This document shows positions 1 to 7,122 of a stretch of DNA of 7,766 bases, piece after piece (position 1 is the stretch's first letter; the number at the start of each line of letters is the position of its first letter). The notes under the pieces were generated by a model that saw only the letters and a list, made by a program, of their open reading frames with translations, was not told the DNA's origin and made no database searches. Source of the DNA: Spirochaetota bacterium (GTDB taxonomy: Bacteria > Spirochaetota > UBA4802 > UB4802); the NCBI GenBank assembly GCA_029548025.1, contig JAKPOE010000316.1:1-7766 (forward strand), in the 5' to 3' direction. The position numbers and the translations under genes are program-made.

Positions 1-1
1 T

Positions 2-1720
2 GTTAAAGAGTTGCCGTTTGAAAATGCACAAACATTAACCTTCAGAGATTTAGAAAAAAACAGGGATGTAGTTAACAATATACGTTTATGGGATTGGCGT
101 CCATTAAAGGAAACATATAAGCAACTGCAGGGATTAAAGCCGTATTATGATTTCATAGATGTAGATATTGTACGCTATACTATCAATAATCAAAAGGTAG
201 CGTTAAATATTTCCGCCCGTGAACTTGATAATACAAAGCTAACAGTTTCAAAAAATTCATGGCTCAATAATCATCTTATATTTACCCATGGTTATGGTGT
301 AATTGCCAGCAGAGTTGATAAAATAACCCCTGAAGGATTACCTGAATTAGTTCTTTATGATATTCCAACAAAAAGTACAATCCCAATACCGGTAACAGTA
401 CCACAGATATATTATGGTGAGCATCAAAATTCATATATTATTACTAACACAAAGATAACACCTGGTGAATTTGACTATCCATATGGTGATGAAAATAAAT
501 ATACCATCTACAATGGAACGGGTGGAGATGTTCTTAATTCGCTAGTGAAAAGAGCAATGTATGCGATAGCTTTTGGTGATTTCAATATACTTATTTCAAA
601 TGTAATCACCAACCAGAGCAGGATTCATTTCAGAAGAAATATTGTAGATATGGTAACGGCTATAACACCGTTTATTTATTACGATTCTGATCCATATGTT
701 GTTGTAGTTGATGGGAAGATTTACTGGATAATAGATGGGTATACTTATTCAAGTTATTTTCCATATTCAACTCCAATACAATTAACAAATGGTGTATCAA
801 TTAATTATATAAGAAATCCCATAAAGATAATTATTGATGCATATAATGGGACTATACGGTATTATATAGCTGATAATAATGATCCGGTAATAAAAGCATA
901 TGCAAAAATATTTAAAAATCTATTCATTCCCATGGAGCAGATGCCTGATGCTTTTAAAGATCATCTTCGGTATCCTGAAGCACTATTTAATATACAGGCA
1001 CAACAATTACTGCGATATCATATGACCAATATTAATGTTTTTTATAACAATGAAGATTTATGGGACATACCACAGCAAATTTATGAAAGTGCAAGAGAAA
1101 AGATGCATAGTTACTATCTGGTAACATCGCTACCAAACGAACCTGCAACAGAGTTTTTATTAATTTTACCTTTTACACCTGCAAAGAAAGACAATATGAT
1201 TGCTTTTATGGTAGCTCGATGTGATATACCCAATTATGGTGAGTTGCGTTTATATACCCTCCCTAAAGATAAACTGAATTTTGGTCCAATGCAGATAGAA
1301 GCCCGTATTAATCAGGATGCTGAAATATCAAAACAACTGTCACTGTGGAATCAACGTGGTTCGCGAGTAATTCGTGGCAACATGCTTGTATTGCCTATCA
1401 GGGATTCAATACTTTTTGTTGAACCACTGTATCTTAAGGCAGAAACAAGTGAAATGCCCGAATTAAAGCGTGTGATAGTATCTTACAAAGATAAAATAAT
1501 TATGGAAGAGAATTTATCATTGGCTTTATCAAAGCTATTTACTGGTGGTAGCTTTGGCGAAAGGTATTATGGTGGGTATGCAATCAAAGATTTAGTTAAT
1601 AAAGCGTATATGCATTTTATACAGGCTGAGGAGTACCAACGCCAGGGAAATTGGGCTAAGTATGGTGAAGAATTAAAGAATTTAAAAGAAACATTAACAG
1701 CGTTAAGGAATGCCAGATAA
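2..1720 (+). CDS. UPF0182 family membrane protein, C-terminal part (5' end outside window)
   Basis: This is the extracytoplasmic C-terminal part of a UPF0182 (COG1615) protein, a family of large membrane proteins of unknown function. The frame is open to the left edge. The TTG at position 11 is only the first possible start in view and is not the real one, because family members are about 900 residues with several N-terminal membrane helices that are absent here. Numbering from that TTG, family hallmarks are the NIRLWDWRPL stretch (residues 23-32), the YTYSSYFPYS region (244-253), HLRYPEALFNIQ (318-329), FYNNEDLW (344-351) and the conserved MLVLPIRDSILFVEPLYLKA block (458-477). The tail (about 530-565) is helical and charged, as in relatives. 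No membrane helix is visible in this part. The stop TAA is followed by an 80-base gap before the next gene. Family assignment is by recognised sequence pattern and I am confident in it; the biochemical function is unknown. Confidence 0.93.
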   Translation, partial: VKELPFENAQTLTFRDLEKNRDVVNNIRLWDWRPLKETYKQLQGLKPYYDFIDVDIVRYTINNQKVALNISARELDNTKLTVSKNSWLNNHLIFTHGYGVIASRVDKITPEGLPELVLYDIPTKSTIPIPVTVPQIYYGEHQNSYIITNTKITPGEFDYPYGDENKYTIYNGTGGDVLNSLVKRAMYAIAFGDFNILISNVITNQSRIHFRRNIVDMVTAITPFIYYDSDPYVVVVDGKIYWIIDGYTYSSYFPYSTPIQLTNGVSINYIRNPIKIIIDAYNGTIRYYIADNNDPVIKAYAKIFKNLFIPMEQMPDAFKDHLRYPEALFNIQAQQLLRYHMTNINVFYNNEDLWDIPQQIYESAREKMHSYYLVTSLPNEPATEFLLILPFTPAKKDNMIAFMVARCDIPNYGELRLYTLPKDKLNFGPMQIEARINQDAEISKQLSLWNQRGSRVIRGNMLVLPIRDSILFVEPLYLKAETSEMPELKRVIVSYKDKIIMEENLSLALSKLFTGGSFGERYYGGYAIKDLVNKAYMHFIQAEEYQRQGNWAKYGEELKNLKETLTALRNAR

Positions 1721-1742
1721 TACTTTTGTCATTACATATTTT

Positions 1743-1767
1743 GATTCCGGGTCAAGCCCGGAATGAC
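1743..1767. repeat. Palindromic GC-rich repeat unit, probable dispersed element
   Basis: A perfect 8-bp inverted repeat, ATTCCGGG and CCCGGAAT, flanks the loop TCAAG (1744-1764). On the complementary strand the 25-base unit begins GTCATTCCGGG and ends CCCGGAATC. From memory, near-identical units occur as short dispersed palindromic repeats in many unrelated bacterial genomes. GTCATT at 1728-1733 is also complementary to AATGAC at 1762-1767. The unit stands out as GC-rich in AT-rich surroundings. It sits between the UPF0182 gene and the next gene and would fold as an RNA hairpin. No T-run follows directly, so it is not a standard intrinsic terminator. That it is repeated elsewhere in this genome is inference. 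Confidence 0.6.
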
Positions 1768-1800
1768 GGTGGAGAATAATTTTATTTCAGGGGATTAGGT

Positions 1801-2502
1801 ATGAAGAAAATAGTAGGCGGGGTTATAGCAATACTGCTAATATTATTTGGATTTATGATGTATATTTCTCATAAAGTAATTCGTATAAATGATATGGATA
1901 TCCCTGATTTCCAGCCATTAAAAGACAATACATTAGCTGAAAAATATTGCCCTTATATTATAGCAAACCATGAATATGAATATCCTTATGCTGTTTATTA
2001 CCGGGCCAGTATTGATAACAATGGCAATACACATATCGCATATCATTTTTTCTGGGAAAGGGAGGTTAATAAAACAAGAGGTTTTGTTCCATGGCTTACC
2101 AGAAATCTTTATACTGGAGGAATAAAATTACAGGAAATAATGTTTGGCAAACATGACATTGAGGTGATAGGTGTAGTTTTGGATAAAAATCATAACATCA
2201 AAAAAGTTATATACGAAAGCCCTGAACATTATAATCCTTATGATTTTATTGTTAAACATAAAACAAATGAAATAGCAGATACTGTACATACACCATTACG
2301 ATTCAAAGTTGTTTCATGGAATCATCTCTTTGCATTTGTAGATAATAATTATAATTTGAAGAAAGGTGAAGTTGAATTATATCGTAAGCCGCAGTATTTT
2401 ACTAAAAAGCTGTGGGATGAGTTTACCATGTGTAAAAAAGAAGAAACAGCAGTGAAACGAAACAGGGCTCACTATGCATGGGAACGAGAATATATAGATT
2501 AA
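1801..2502 (+). CDS. Membrane-anchored protein of unknown function
   Basis: I do not recognise this 233-residue protein. It starts MKK, followed by one hydrophobic segment (residues about 4-22) and then a hydrophilic domain. There is no clear signal-peptidase or lipobox site, so it is probably an N-terminally anchored protein with its domain outside the cytoplasmic membrane. The domain is rich in Tyr, His and Trp. It has a YHFFWEREVN stretch (81-90) followed by a HDIEVIGVVLD stretch (118-128) and a WNHLFAFVD stretch (173-181). This order vaguely recalls NPP1/Vps62-like folds, but that is only an impression. There are two cysteines (50 and 211) and a very basic and acidic C-terminal tail. The ATG is preceded by AGGGGA six bases upstream, supporting this start. 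The gene lies 80 bases after the UPF0182 gene on the same strand, so co-transcription is possible. Its stop overlaps the pheT stop by four bases. Confidence 0.8.
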   Translation: MKKIVGGVIAILLILFGFMMYISHKVIRINDMDIPDFQPLKDNTLAEKYCPYIIANHEYEYPYAVYYRASIDNNGNTHIAYHFFWEREVNKTRGFVPWLTRNLYTGGIKLQEIMFGKHDIEVIGVVLDKNHNIKKVIYESPEHYNPYDFIVKHKTNEIADTVHTPLRFKVVSWNHLFAFVDNNYNLKKGEVELYRKPQYFTKKLWDEFTMCKKEETAVKRNRAHYAWEREYID

Positions 2503-4895
2503 CGGAGCTTATATCCATTTTTCTCCACAAAACGTATAACCTTGTTTTGCAAGGAATCTGCTTCTTCCGGTGTTAAGGTATGATCGTCAGCCCTAAAAAT
2601 TATCCTGAAAGAAACTGATTTTTTACCCTGCGGTATAGGCGGTTGATTATATACTGAAATTACCTCAACATTTTTAATATGAGTTGTATCAGCCTTGTAT
2701 AACATTGTTACCAATGTTGCAGCATATTCTTTTTCATCTGCCAGAATTGAAATATCAAATGGCACATCCGGGAATCGCGGTAATTCTTTAAATATAGTTT
2801 CCTGAACCGGTGAGTTCAATAATAAATCAATATCAACATCAAATAATGCCACGCTCCCCTTGATTTCAAATTCATTAATGATCTTAGGATGCAGTTCACA
2901 TATCAATGCTATTGGACTGTTATCAATTGCTATCTCCAGTGAACGAGCTGGATGAGCGTATGGCGGTAGCTGATTACAAGCAGGATTGATGCTATAATTT
3001 GTTCTCTTTGTTTTATGAAATAATCCCATACAACATTCTTTAGCATCATAGAATAAAGGATACAATGGTTTTTTTGCATACACTATACCGGCAACTCGCG
3101 TATTTTCCATGGCTAAATCAGGTGAAGTCCTGTCCTGCTTATGATATACTCTGCCCAATTCAAAAATTCTGAAATCATCAAAAAATCGCTGATTGGTAGT
3201 AATGTTAAGGATAATATTAGGTATAAGGCTTTCTCTGAGCCTGTCCTGCTCTTTTGATAATGGATTTTTTAATCGCAATCCTGTATCTTCATTCATCTGT
3301 AATCTATTTAACAGTGCTTCACCAACAAAAGAATAATTGCTTACCTCGGTCATGTGGTAATCATTGACAAGAATTGATTTAACAGTTCGCTCAAAAGTCC
3401 GTTTAATATTTTGTTGAGGTGGAGCACAGGGAACTAATGGTGCCTGTTGAGGTATGTTATCATAACCGTATATCCTGCCTATCTCTTCAACAATATCATC
3501 AGGGATTGAAACATCTTTTGTTGCCCGGTAGCTGGGGACATCAATGGTAAGATTATTATCCTGTTTATTAACTTTGAAATCAAGCGATGTTAGAATAGAA
3601 ACTATAGTGTCATCATCAATAGCATGACCAAGTTTTCGGCGTATAAAATCAGTAGTTGTTGTTATGCTTATGGGTTTTGCCTTAACCGGATAAGCATCAA
3701 CAATGTGTGTTGTTGCTTCAGCTTCAGGTAAAAGCATTTTGATAAGTTCATAACAACGGAGGATGGCATCAGGGCATACTTCAGGATCAAGAGATTTTTC
3801 AAAACGTATTGCAGCTTCCGTTCTAAGGTTGTGGCGGTTTGCTGTTCTTCGAATGTATACGGGATTAAAATTTGCCGCTTCCAGAACTATCGATGTAGTA
3901 TTGTCTTCAATTTCGCTGTTTCCACCACCCATAACACCAGCCAGGGCAATAGGACCACCGCTATCGGCGATAACAACATCCTGTGATGTTAAGATATGTT
4001 CCTGTCCATCTAATGTCATAAGATGTTCACCTTCAGAGGCAAACCTAACTATAATTTCATTACCTCTCAGTTTTTTACGATCAAATGCATGCATTGGTTC
4101 GCCTAATTCTGCCATGACATAATTGGTAACATCAACGATGTTGTTGATGGGACGCATACCAATTGCTTCAACACGTGCTTTTAACCAGTCAGGTGATTCT
4201 TTTATAGTAATATTATCGACAACCAATCCACAATAGCGAGGGGCTCCCTCGGGATTGATAATAGTTACAACAAGCGAATTGGTAGCTTTACATTCCTTTG
4301 CTACATCATACTTAACAGGATACTTAAATGAACGTTTAAATAGTGCAGCAATCTCACGGGCAAATCCGGTATGGCTCCATAAATCCGGACGATGCGTTAT
4401 AGATTTATTATCAATTTCAAGACGCACATCAATCTTATGGGGAAATAGACTGGCTAAACTTACGCCAATAGGTGTGTCGGGCGGAAAAATCATTATACCT
4501 GAATGATCGTCCGATAAGCCAAGCTCACGTTCAGAGCATAACATCCCTTCGGATTCTACACCGCGCAATCTGGTTTTTGTTATGGTGATTGTATCGGAAA
4601 ACTTTGTTCCTGCTGGTGCTAATGCAACAATATCGCCTGCTTTATGATTTGGTGCACCGCACACAACCTGTATAACATTGCTGCCGGTATCAACTTTACA
4701 AACGGTTAGTTTATCGGCATTGGGATGTTTTGATACTTCCAGAATTTTGGCGGTATAAATAGTGTTTAAAAGTTGATTCACATGTTCAATAGAATCTATT
4801 TCAGCAGTAGACATTGTTAAACGATTAGCTATTTCGCTAACAGGAATATCCTTTATATCAACCATGTCCTGAATAATGTTAAGTGAAATCCACAT
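2499..4895 (-). CDS. pheT: Phenylalanine--tRNA ligase beta subunit
   Basis: This is the beta subunit of the cytoplasmic alpha2-beta2 enzyme that joins phenylalanine to tRNA(Phe) using ATP; it binds tRNA and edits mischarged Tyr-tRNA. It has 798 residues, the usual bacterial length. In order: EMAP-type tRNA-binding domain (about 40-150, with KHPNADKL at 56-63), B3/4 editing domain (about 210-390), B5 domain (about 407-475, ending EEIGRIYGYDNIP), inactive synthetase-like core (about 490-690, with LKNPLSKEQDRLRESLIPN) and C-terminal FDX-ACB anticodon-binding domain (705-798). Editing-pocket positions known from Thermus seem retained: T257-N258 in DVTNYVM, H269 in EPMHAFD, and E339 in VLEAANF. 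The frame stays open to a TTG at 4913, but ATG at 4895 gives the family-typical start (MWISLNIIQD) and has GGAG eight bases upstream. It follows pheS by 34 bases in the same operon. Confidence 0.97.
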   Translation of the reverse strand: MWISLNIIQDMVDIKDIPVSEIANRLTMSTAEIDSIEHVNQLLNTIYTAKILEVSKHPNADKLTVCKVDTGSNVIQVVCGAPNHKAGDIVALAPAGTKFSDTITITKTRLRGVESEGMLCSERELGLSDDHSGIMIFPPDTPIGVSLASLFPHKIDVRLEIDNKSITHRPDLWSHTGFAREIAALFKRSFKYPVKYDVAKECKATNSLVVTIINPEGAPRYCGLVVDNITIKESPDWLKARVEAIGMRPINNIVDVTNYVMAELGEPMHAFDRKKLRGNEIIVRFASEGEHLMTLDGQEHILTSQDVVIADSGGPIALAGVMGGGNSEIEDNTTSIVLEAANFNPVYIRRTANRHNLRTEAAIRFEKSLDPEVCPDAILRCYELIKMLLPEAEATTHIVDAYPVKAKPISITTTTDFIRRKLGHAIDDDTIVSILTSLDFKVNKQDNNLTIDVPSYRATKDVSIPDDIVEEIGRIYGYDNIPQQAPLVPCAPPQQNIKRTFERTVKSILVNDYHMTEVSNYSFVGEALLNRLQMNEDTGLRLKNPLSKEQDRLRESLIPNIILNITTNQRFFDDFRIFELGRVYHKQDRTSPDLAMENTRVAGIVYAKKPLYPLFYDAKECCMGLFHKTKRTNYSINPACNQLPPYAHPARSLEIAIDNSPIALICELHPKIINEFEIKGSVALFDVDIDLLLNSPVQETIFKELPRFPDVPFDISILADEKEYAATLVTMLYKADTTHIKNVEVISVYNQPPIPQGKKSVSFRIIFRADDHTLTPEEADSLQNKVIRFVEKNGYKLR

Positions 4896-4903
4896 AGTAA
4901 CGA

Positions 4904-4907
4904 CTCC
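4904..4907 (-). promoter_or_regulatory. Shine-Dalgarno site that sets the pheT start
   Basis: GGAG on the - strand lies eight bases before the ATG at 4895. It is downstream of the alternative TTG at 4913 and so cannot serve it. This supports the shorter PheT N-terminus. Confidence 0.7.
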
Positions 4908-4929
4908 GTACAATTATAAAATTATATCA

Positions 4930-5961
4930 TTAAAATTGATAGAGGAAACGTATATCGCCACTTAAAAAGTGACGTATATCATTAATGCCATACCGCATCA
5001 TAACAAGACGATTTAACCCCAACCCAAAGGCAAATCCCGACCATTTGTCAGGATCAATTTTACCATAGCGCAGCACGTTTGGTTGAACCAGTCCACAGGG
5101 TAAAAGCTCCAGCCATCCGGAATATTTGCATACACTGCAACCCTTGCCGCCGCAAATAAGACACTGTATATCCAGTTCAAAACCTGGCTCAACAAAGGGG
5201 AAGTACCCGGGCCGCAACCGTATGGTAATGTCACGTTTAAATATTTCTTTGAGCAATGTTTTCATAAAGTAGATAAGATGAGCAACCGAAATATCCTTAT
5301 CAATCATCATGCCTTCAACCTGGTAAAATGTGTTTTCGTGTGATGCATCAATGCTTTCATACCTGAAAACGCGTCCAGGTCCTATAACTCTGAATGGCGG
5401 TGTAAGGCGTTCCATTCCTCGTATCTGGATAGCCGATGTATGCGTTCGCAGTAAATTGCCATCTTCCGTCCAGAATGTGTCCTGCATATCGCGGGCTGGA
5501 TGATAGGGTGGAATATTCAAAGCTTCAAAGTTATAGTAATCGGTTTCAACCTCTGGGCCATCAAGAATTTCAAAACCCATTGAGGTAAAGATATCTTCAA
5601 TTTCATATTGAATCTGTGATATAGGATGCAGGTGCCCGCGCTGATATTCCTGTAATAAACCTGGCTTTGTCAGCGTTACATCAAGCCAGTCTTCCATGAT
5701 GAGTTTATTGATGTGTTGTTGCGTAAGTTGTATTTTACGTTTTTCAAGAGCTTCTTCAATGCTATCTTTTAATTCATTTGAAAGTTTTCCTGTTTCAATC
5801 CGCTCTTCCTGTGGTAGTGTACCCAGTGAACGCAAAATCTGTGTCAATTCGCCTTTGCGTCCCAATACCTTAACGCGTATTTGTTCCAGCTCATCTATCG
5901 AGACAGCTTTTTCAATGGTAGCAATGGTTTGTTTATACAGGTTTTCCAGTTGTTGTTTCAT
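4930..5961 (-). CDS. pheS: Phenylalanine--tRNA ligase alpha subunit
   Basis: This is the catalytic alpha subunit of phenylalanyl-tRNA synthetase, 343 residues, the normal length. Residues 1-90 form the charged helical N-terminal arm that binds tRNA. The class II catalytic domain follows: THTS (173-176), motif 2 region GPGRVFRYESIDASHENTFYQ (195-214), the Phe-pocket FYQVEG (212-217) and FPFVEPG (254-260), a CxxC-x4-CxxC cluster (C267, C270, C275, C278) as in many bacterial PheS, and motif 3 GFAFGLGLNRL (309-319) with Arg318. A311 corresponds to the specificity-setting Ala of the family. Two usual residues differ: Q293 where GMVHPNV normally has His, and N317 where an acidic residue normally precedes the motif 3 Arg. 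The open frame runs back to 6126, but ATG at 5961 matches the family start (MKQQLENLYK) and has AGGTG six bases upstream. pheT follows after 34 bases. Confidence 0.97.
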   Translation of the reverse strand: MKQQLENLYKQTIATIEKAVSIDELEQIRVKVLGRKGELTQILRSLGTLPQEERIETGKLSNELKDSIEEALEKRKIQLTQQHINKLIMEDWLDVTLTKPGLLQEYQRGHLHPISQIQYEIEDIFTSMGFEILDGPEVETDYYNFEALNIPPYHPARDMQDTFWTEDGNLLRTHTSAIQIRGMERLTPPFRVIGPGRVFRYESIDASHENTFYQVEGMMIDKDISVAHLIYFMKTLLKEIFKRDITIRLRPGYFPFVEPGFELDIQCLICGGKGCSVCKYSGWLELLPCGLVQPNVLRYGKIDPDKWSGFAFGLGLNRLVMMRYGINDIRHFLSGDIRFLYQF

Positions 5962-5967
5962 ATATAT

Positions 5968-5972
5968 CACCT
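5968..5972 (-). promoter_or_regulatory. Shine-Dalgarno site that sets the pheS start
   Basis: AGGTG on the - strand lies six bases before the ATG at 5961. The same seven-base word TCAGGTG occurs again 25 bases further upstream (5993-5999) without a suitably spaced start codon. The first copy fits the family-typical PheS N-terminus and argues against the 55-residue upstream extension of the frame. Confidence 0.65.
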
Positions 5973-6111
5973 GACACATAAATAATAATGGGCACCTGAA
6001 GATTTCATTGTGACTACTATGAGCATGCAGTGGTGTTAGATTCGCCTGCTCCATTAATATTACAATAAAAAAACAATTTTCAACAATGCCCGGAAAACAA
6101 AATACATAACG

Positions 6112-6152
6112 AGTAACTATCGCCAAAAAAATGAGTATGGGTGATAGTTACT
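6112..6152. repeat. 10-bp inverted repeat in the pheS upstream region; candidate operator or leader hairpin
   Basis: AGTAACTATC (6112-6121) and GATAGTTACT (6143-6152) are perfect reverse complements separated by 21 bases. The arms start 31 bases apart, about three helical turns. Within the loop, CCA (6123-6125) and TGG (6138-6140) could add three more pairs. The right arm extends into a 13-base near-palindrome, GATAGT-T-ACTGTC (6143-6155), which overlaps a perfect -35-like TTGACA on the - strand (6152-6157). It could be a DNA-binding site for a dimeric regulator or an RNA hairpin in the pheS leader. The sequence alone does not decide between them. Confidence 0.5.
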
Positions 6153-6175
6153 GTCAAAATAAATTTTAGAAGTGT

Positions 6176-6205
6176 ATTACAAATCAACTGTTTATAAAAA
6201 GTCAA
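6176..6205 (-). promoter_or_regulatory. Candidate sigma-70 type promoter for pheST
   Basis: On the - strand, TTGACT (6205-6200) and TGTAAT (6181-6176) each match the consensus at five of six positions and are 18 bases apart. Transcription would start near 6169, giving an untranslated leader of roughly 200 bases before pheS that contains the 10-bp inverted repeat. A perfect -35 word, TTGACA, lies further down at 6157-6152 but has no good -10 partner at normal spacing. In AT-rich DNA such matches arise by chance, so this is moderate evidence only. The 249-base gap (5962-6210) holds no convincing gene. Confidence 0.4.
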
Positions 6206-6210
6206 CAACA

Positions 6211-7110
6211 TTACCTGTAAATTTTAGATAAATAGGGGATATGATTGAAAGTTAATGGCGCACCAAACGAAATCCAGCCGCCTATTATCCAGTAGCGAAT
6301 AAAATCTGCATATGCCACAGAAGGTAAAATGACCTTGATGCCCTCTTTTAAAAGAAGCAATACGGTTATCCCAATGAAATAGTTAACCAGTGCAGGCACA
6401 AGTTTAAATGATGGTTCGCCAAAACGATTTTTAGTGACAATTAAGCCGATAGAAAATCCTGAAAAAACACCGAGCGATTTAACCGTTGCGTCATCGGGGA
6501 ATGCAATGGCTACTGCAACAGGCATCATGACAAAAATAATAATGGCAGATAGTAATTGTAGATTCCACAATCTGTCAAAATAGGGGATAAGCAGCACGGC
6601 GCATGTAAACACCATGCAGCCGATGATGATACCACCCGCTACATCGCCAAAAAAATGAACCCCAAGGTAAAGCCGTGAATACGAAATTGCAACTATCATG
6701 AAAACTGCAAAGATGGAAAATAACCTGCGCCTGATTGTATATGCCAGCAAACCCCAGAAAACCACTGCGTTTTGTGCATGTCCGCTTGGAAATCCAGGAC
6801 TTGATGGAGGGCAGTATACATTGTTAAGCTGGGCAATACCTTCGGCTAAGTTCAAAGGATTTGGCCGCGGCTTATTAAAAGCAAATTTAATAATATCGTT
6901 AAAAACAGTGGAAAACAAAAATGTCAATCCAACTATTGTAGCAAGCCGTTTGTTGACACACCAGAAAAGAAACGGTATTAACAGGATGTAAAATATCTCA
7001 TCGCCGCAATGGGTAAAGGCAACCATTAAAAAATCAAGCCATCTGCCAGCATAGATATGAATCTGATTGAGCGTATGTTCGCTGAATAAAAGCTGATTGC
7101 TGAAAAACAT
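6211..7110 (-). CDS. PAP2-family membrane phosphatase
   Basis: This is an integral-membrane phosphatase of the PAP2 (type 2 phosphatidic acid phosphatase) superfamily, 299 residues. All three signature motifs are intact: K75-x6-R82-P83 (KFAFNKPRP), P108-S-G-H111 (GFPSGH) and S145-R146-x5-H152-x3-D156 (SRLYLGVHFFGD). By family knowledge, H111 is the acid, H152 the nucleophile and D156 its partner. Hydrophobic segments lie at about 37-51, 55-73, 113-124, 129-144, 158-176, 186-204, 213-226, 240-255 and 271-284, so the C-terminus carries more helices than a minimal PAP2 enzyme. The substrate cannot be read from sequence; lipid phosphates such as undecaprenyl pyrophosphate or phosphatidate are the usual choices. 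The ATG has a perfect AGGAGG five bases upstream. It starts 12 bases after the stop of the ROK kinase gene, so the two are very likely one operon. Confidence 0.93.
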   Translation of the reverse strand: MFFSNQLLFSEHTLNQIHIYAGRWLDFLMVAFTHCGDEIFYILLIPFLFWCVNKRLATIVGLTFLFSTVFNDIIKFAFNKPRPNPLNLAEGIAQLNNVYCPPSSPGFPSGHAQNAVVFWGLLAYTIRRRLFSIFAVFMIVAISYSRLYLGVHFFGDVAGGIIIGCMVFTCAVLLIPYFDRLWNLQLLSAIIIFVMMPVAVAIAFPDDATVKSLGVFSGFSIGLIVTKNRFGEPSFKLVPALVNYFIGITVLLLLKEGIKVILPSVAYADFIRYWIIGGWISFGAPLTFNHIPYLSKIYR

Positions 7111-7115
7111 AACAT

Positions 7116-7121
7116 CCTCCT
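7116..7121 (-). promoter_or_regulatory. Strong Shine-Dalgarno site for the PAP2 gene in the kinase-phosphatase junction
   Basis: AGGAGG on the - strand lies five bases before the PAP2 ATG at 7110 and two bases after the kinase TAA (7125-7123). Ribosomes finishing the kinase would already cover this site, so translational coupling is likely. Confidence 0.7.
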
Positions 7122-7122
7122 G

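Noticed and set aside
2542..2557. CCTTG/CAAGG hairpin just after the unknown + strand gene as a terminator
   Set aside because: The stem is only five base pairs, no T-run follows, and it lies within the pheT coding sequence.
3763..4506. Two + strand open frames inside pheT
   Set aside because: They lie opposite strongly conserved PheT domains, have low-complexity compositions and lack ribosome binding sites, so they are antisense shadows.
4896..4913. Six-residue N-terminal extension of PheT from a TTG at 4913
   Set aside because: The ATG at 4895 gives the family-typical start and has GGAG at good spacing, whereas the TTG has no site upstream.
5013..5234. Second - strand open frame inside the 3' part of pheS
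   Set aside because: It is an alternative frame over the conserved PheS catalytic core and has no support of its own.
5696..5974. + strand open frame opposite the start of pheS
   Set aside because: It is antisense to the PheS N-terminal arm, and its composition mirrors that of the opposite strand.
5962..6126. In-frame 55-residue N-terminal extension of PheS starting at a TTG at 6126
   Set aside because: PheS proteins begin as the ATG at 5961 does, that ATG has its own AGGTG site, and the extension covers the inverted repeat edge and leader. The extension resembles no PheS N-terminus.
5962..6210. T-box riboswitch in the pheS leader
   Set aside because: I find no T-box consensus sequence and no terminator/antiterminator pair before pheS.
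6698..6991. + strand open frame opposite the PAP2 catalytic motifs
   Set aside because: It is antisense to the conserved PAP2 signature region, with no ribosome binding site.
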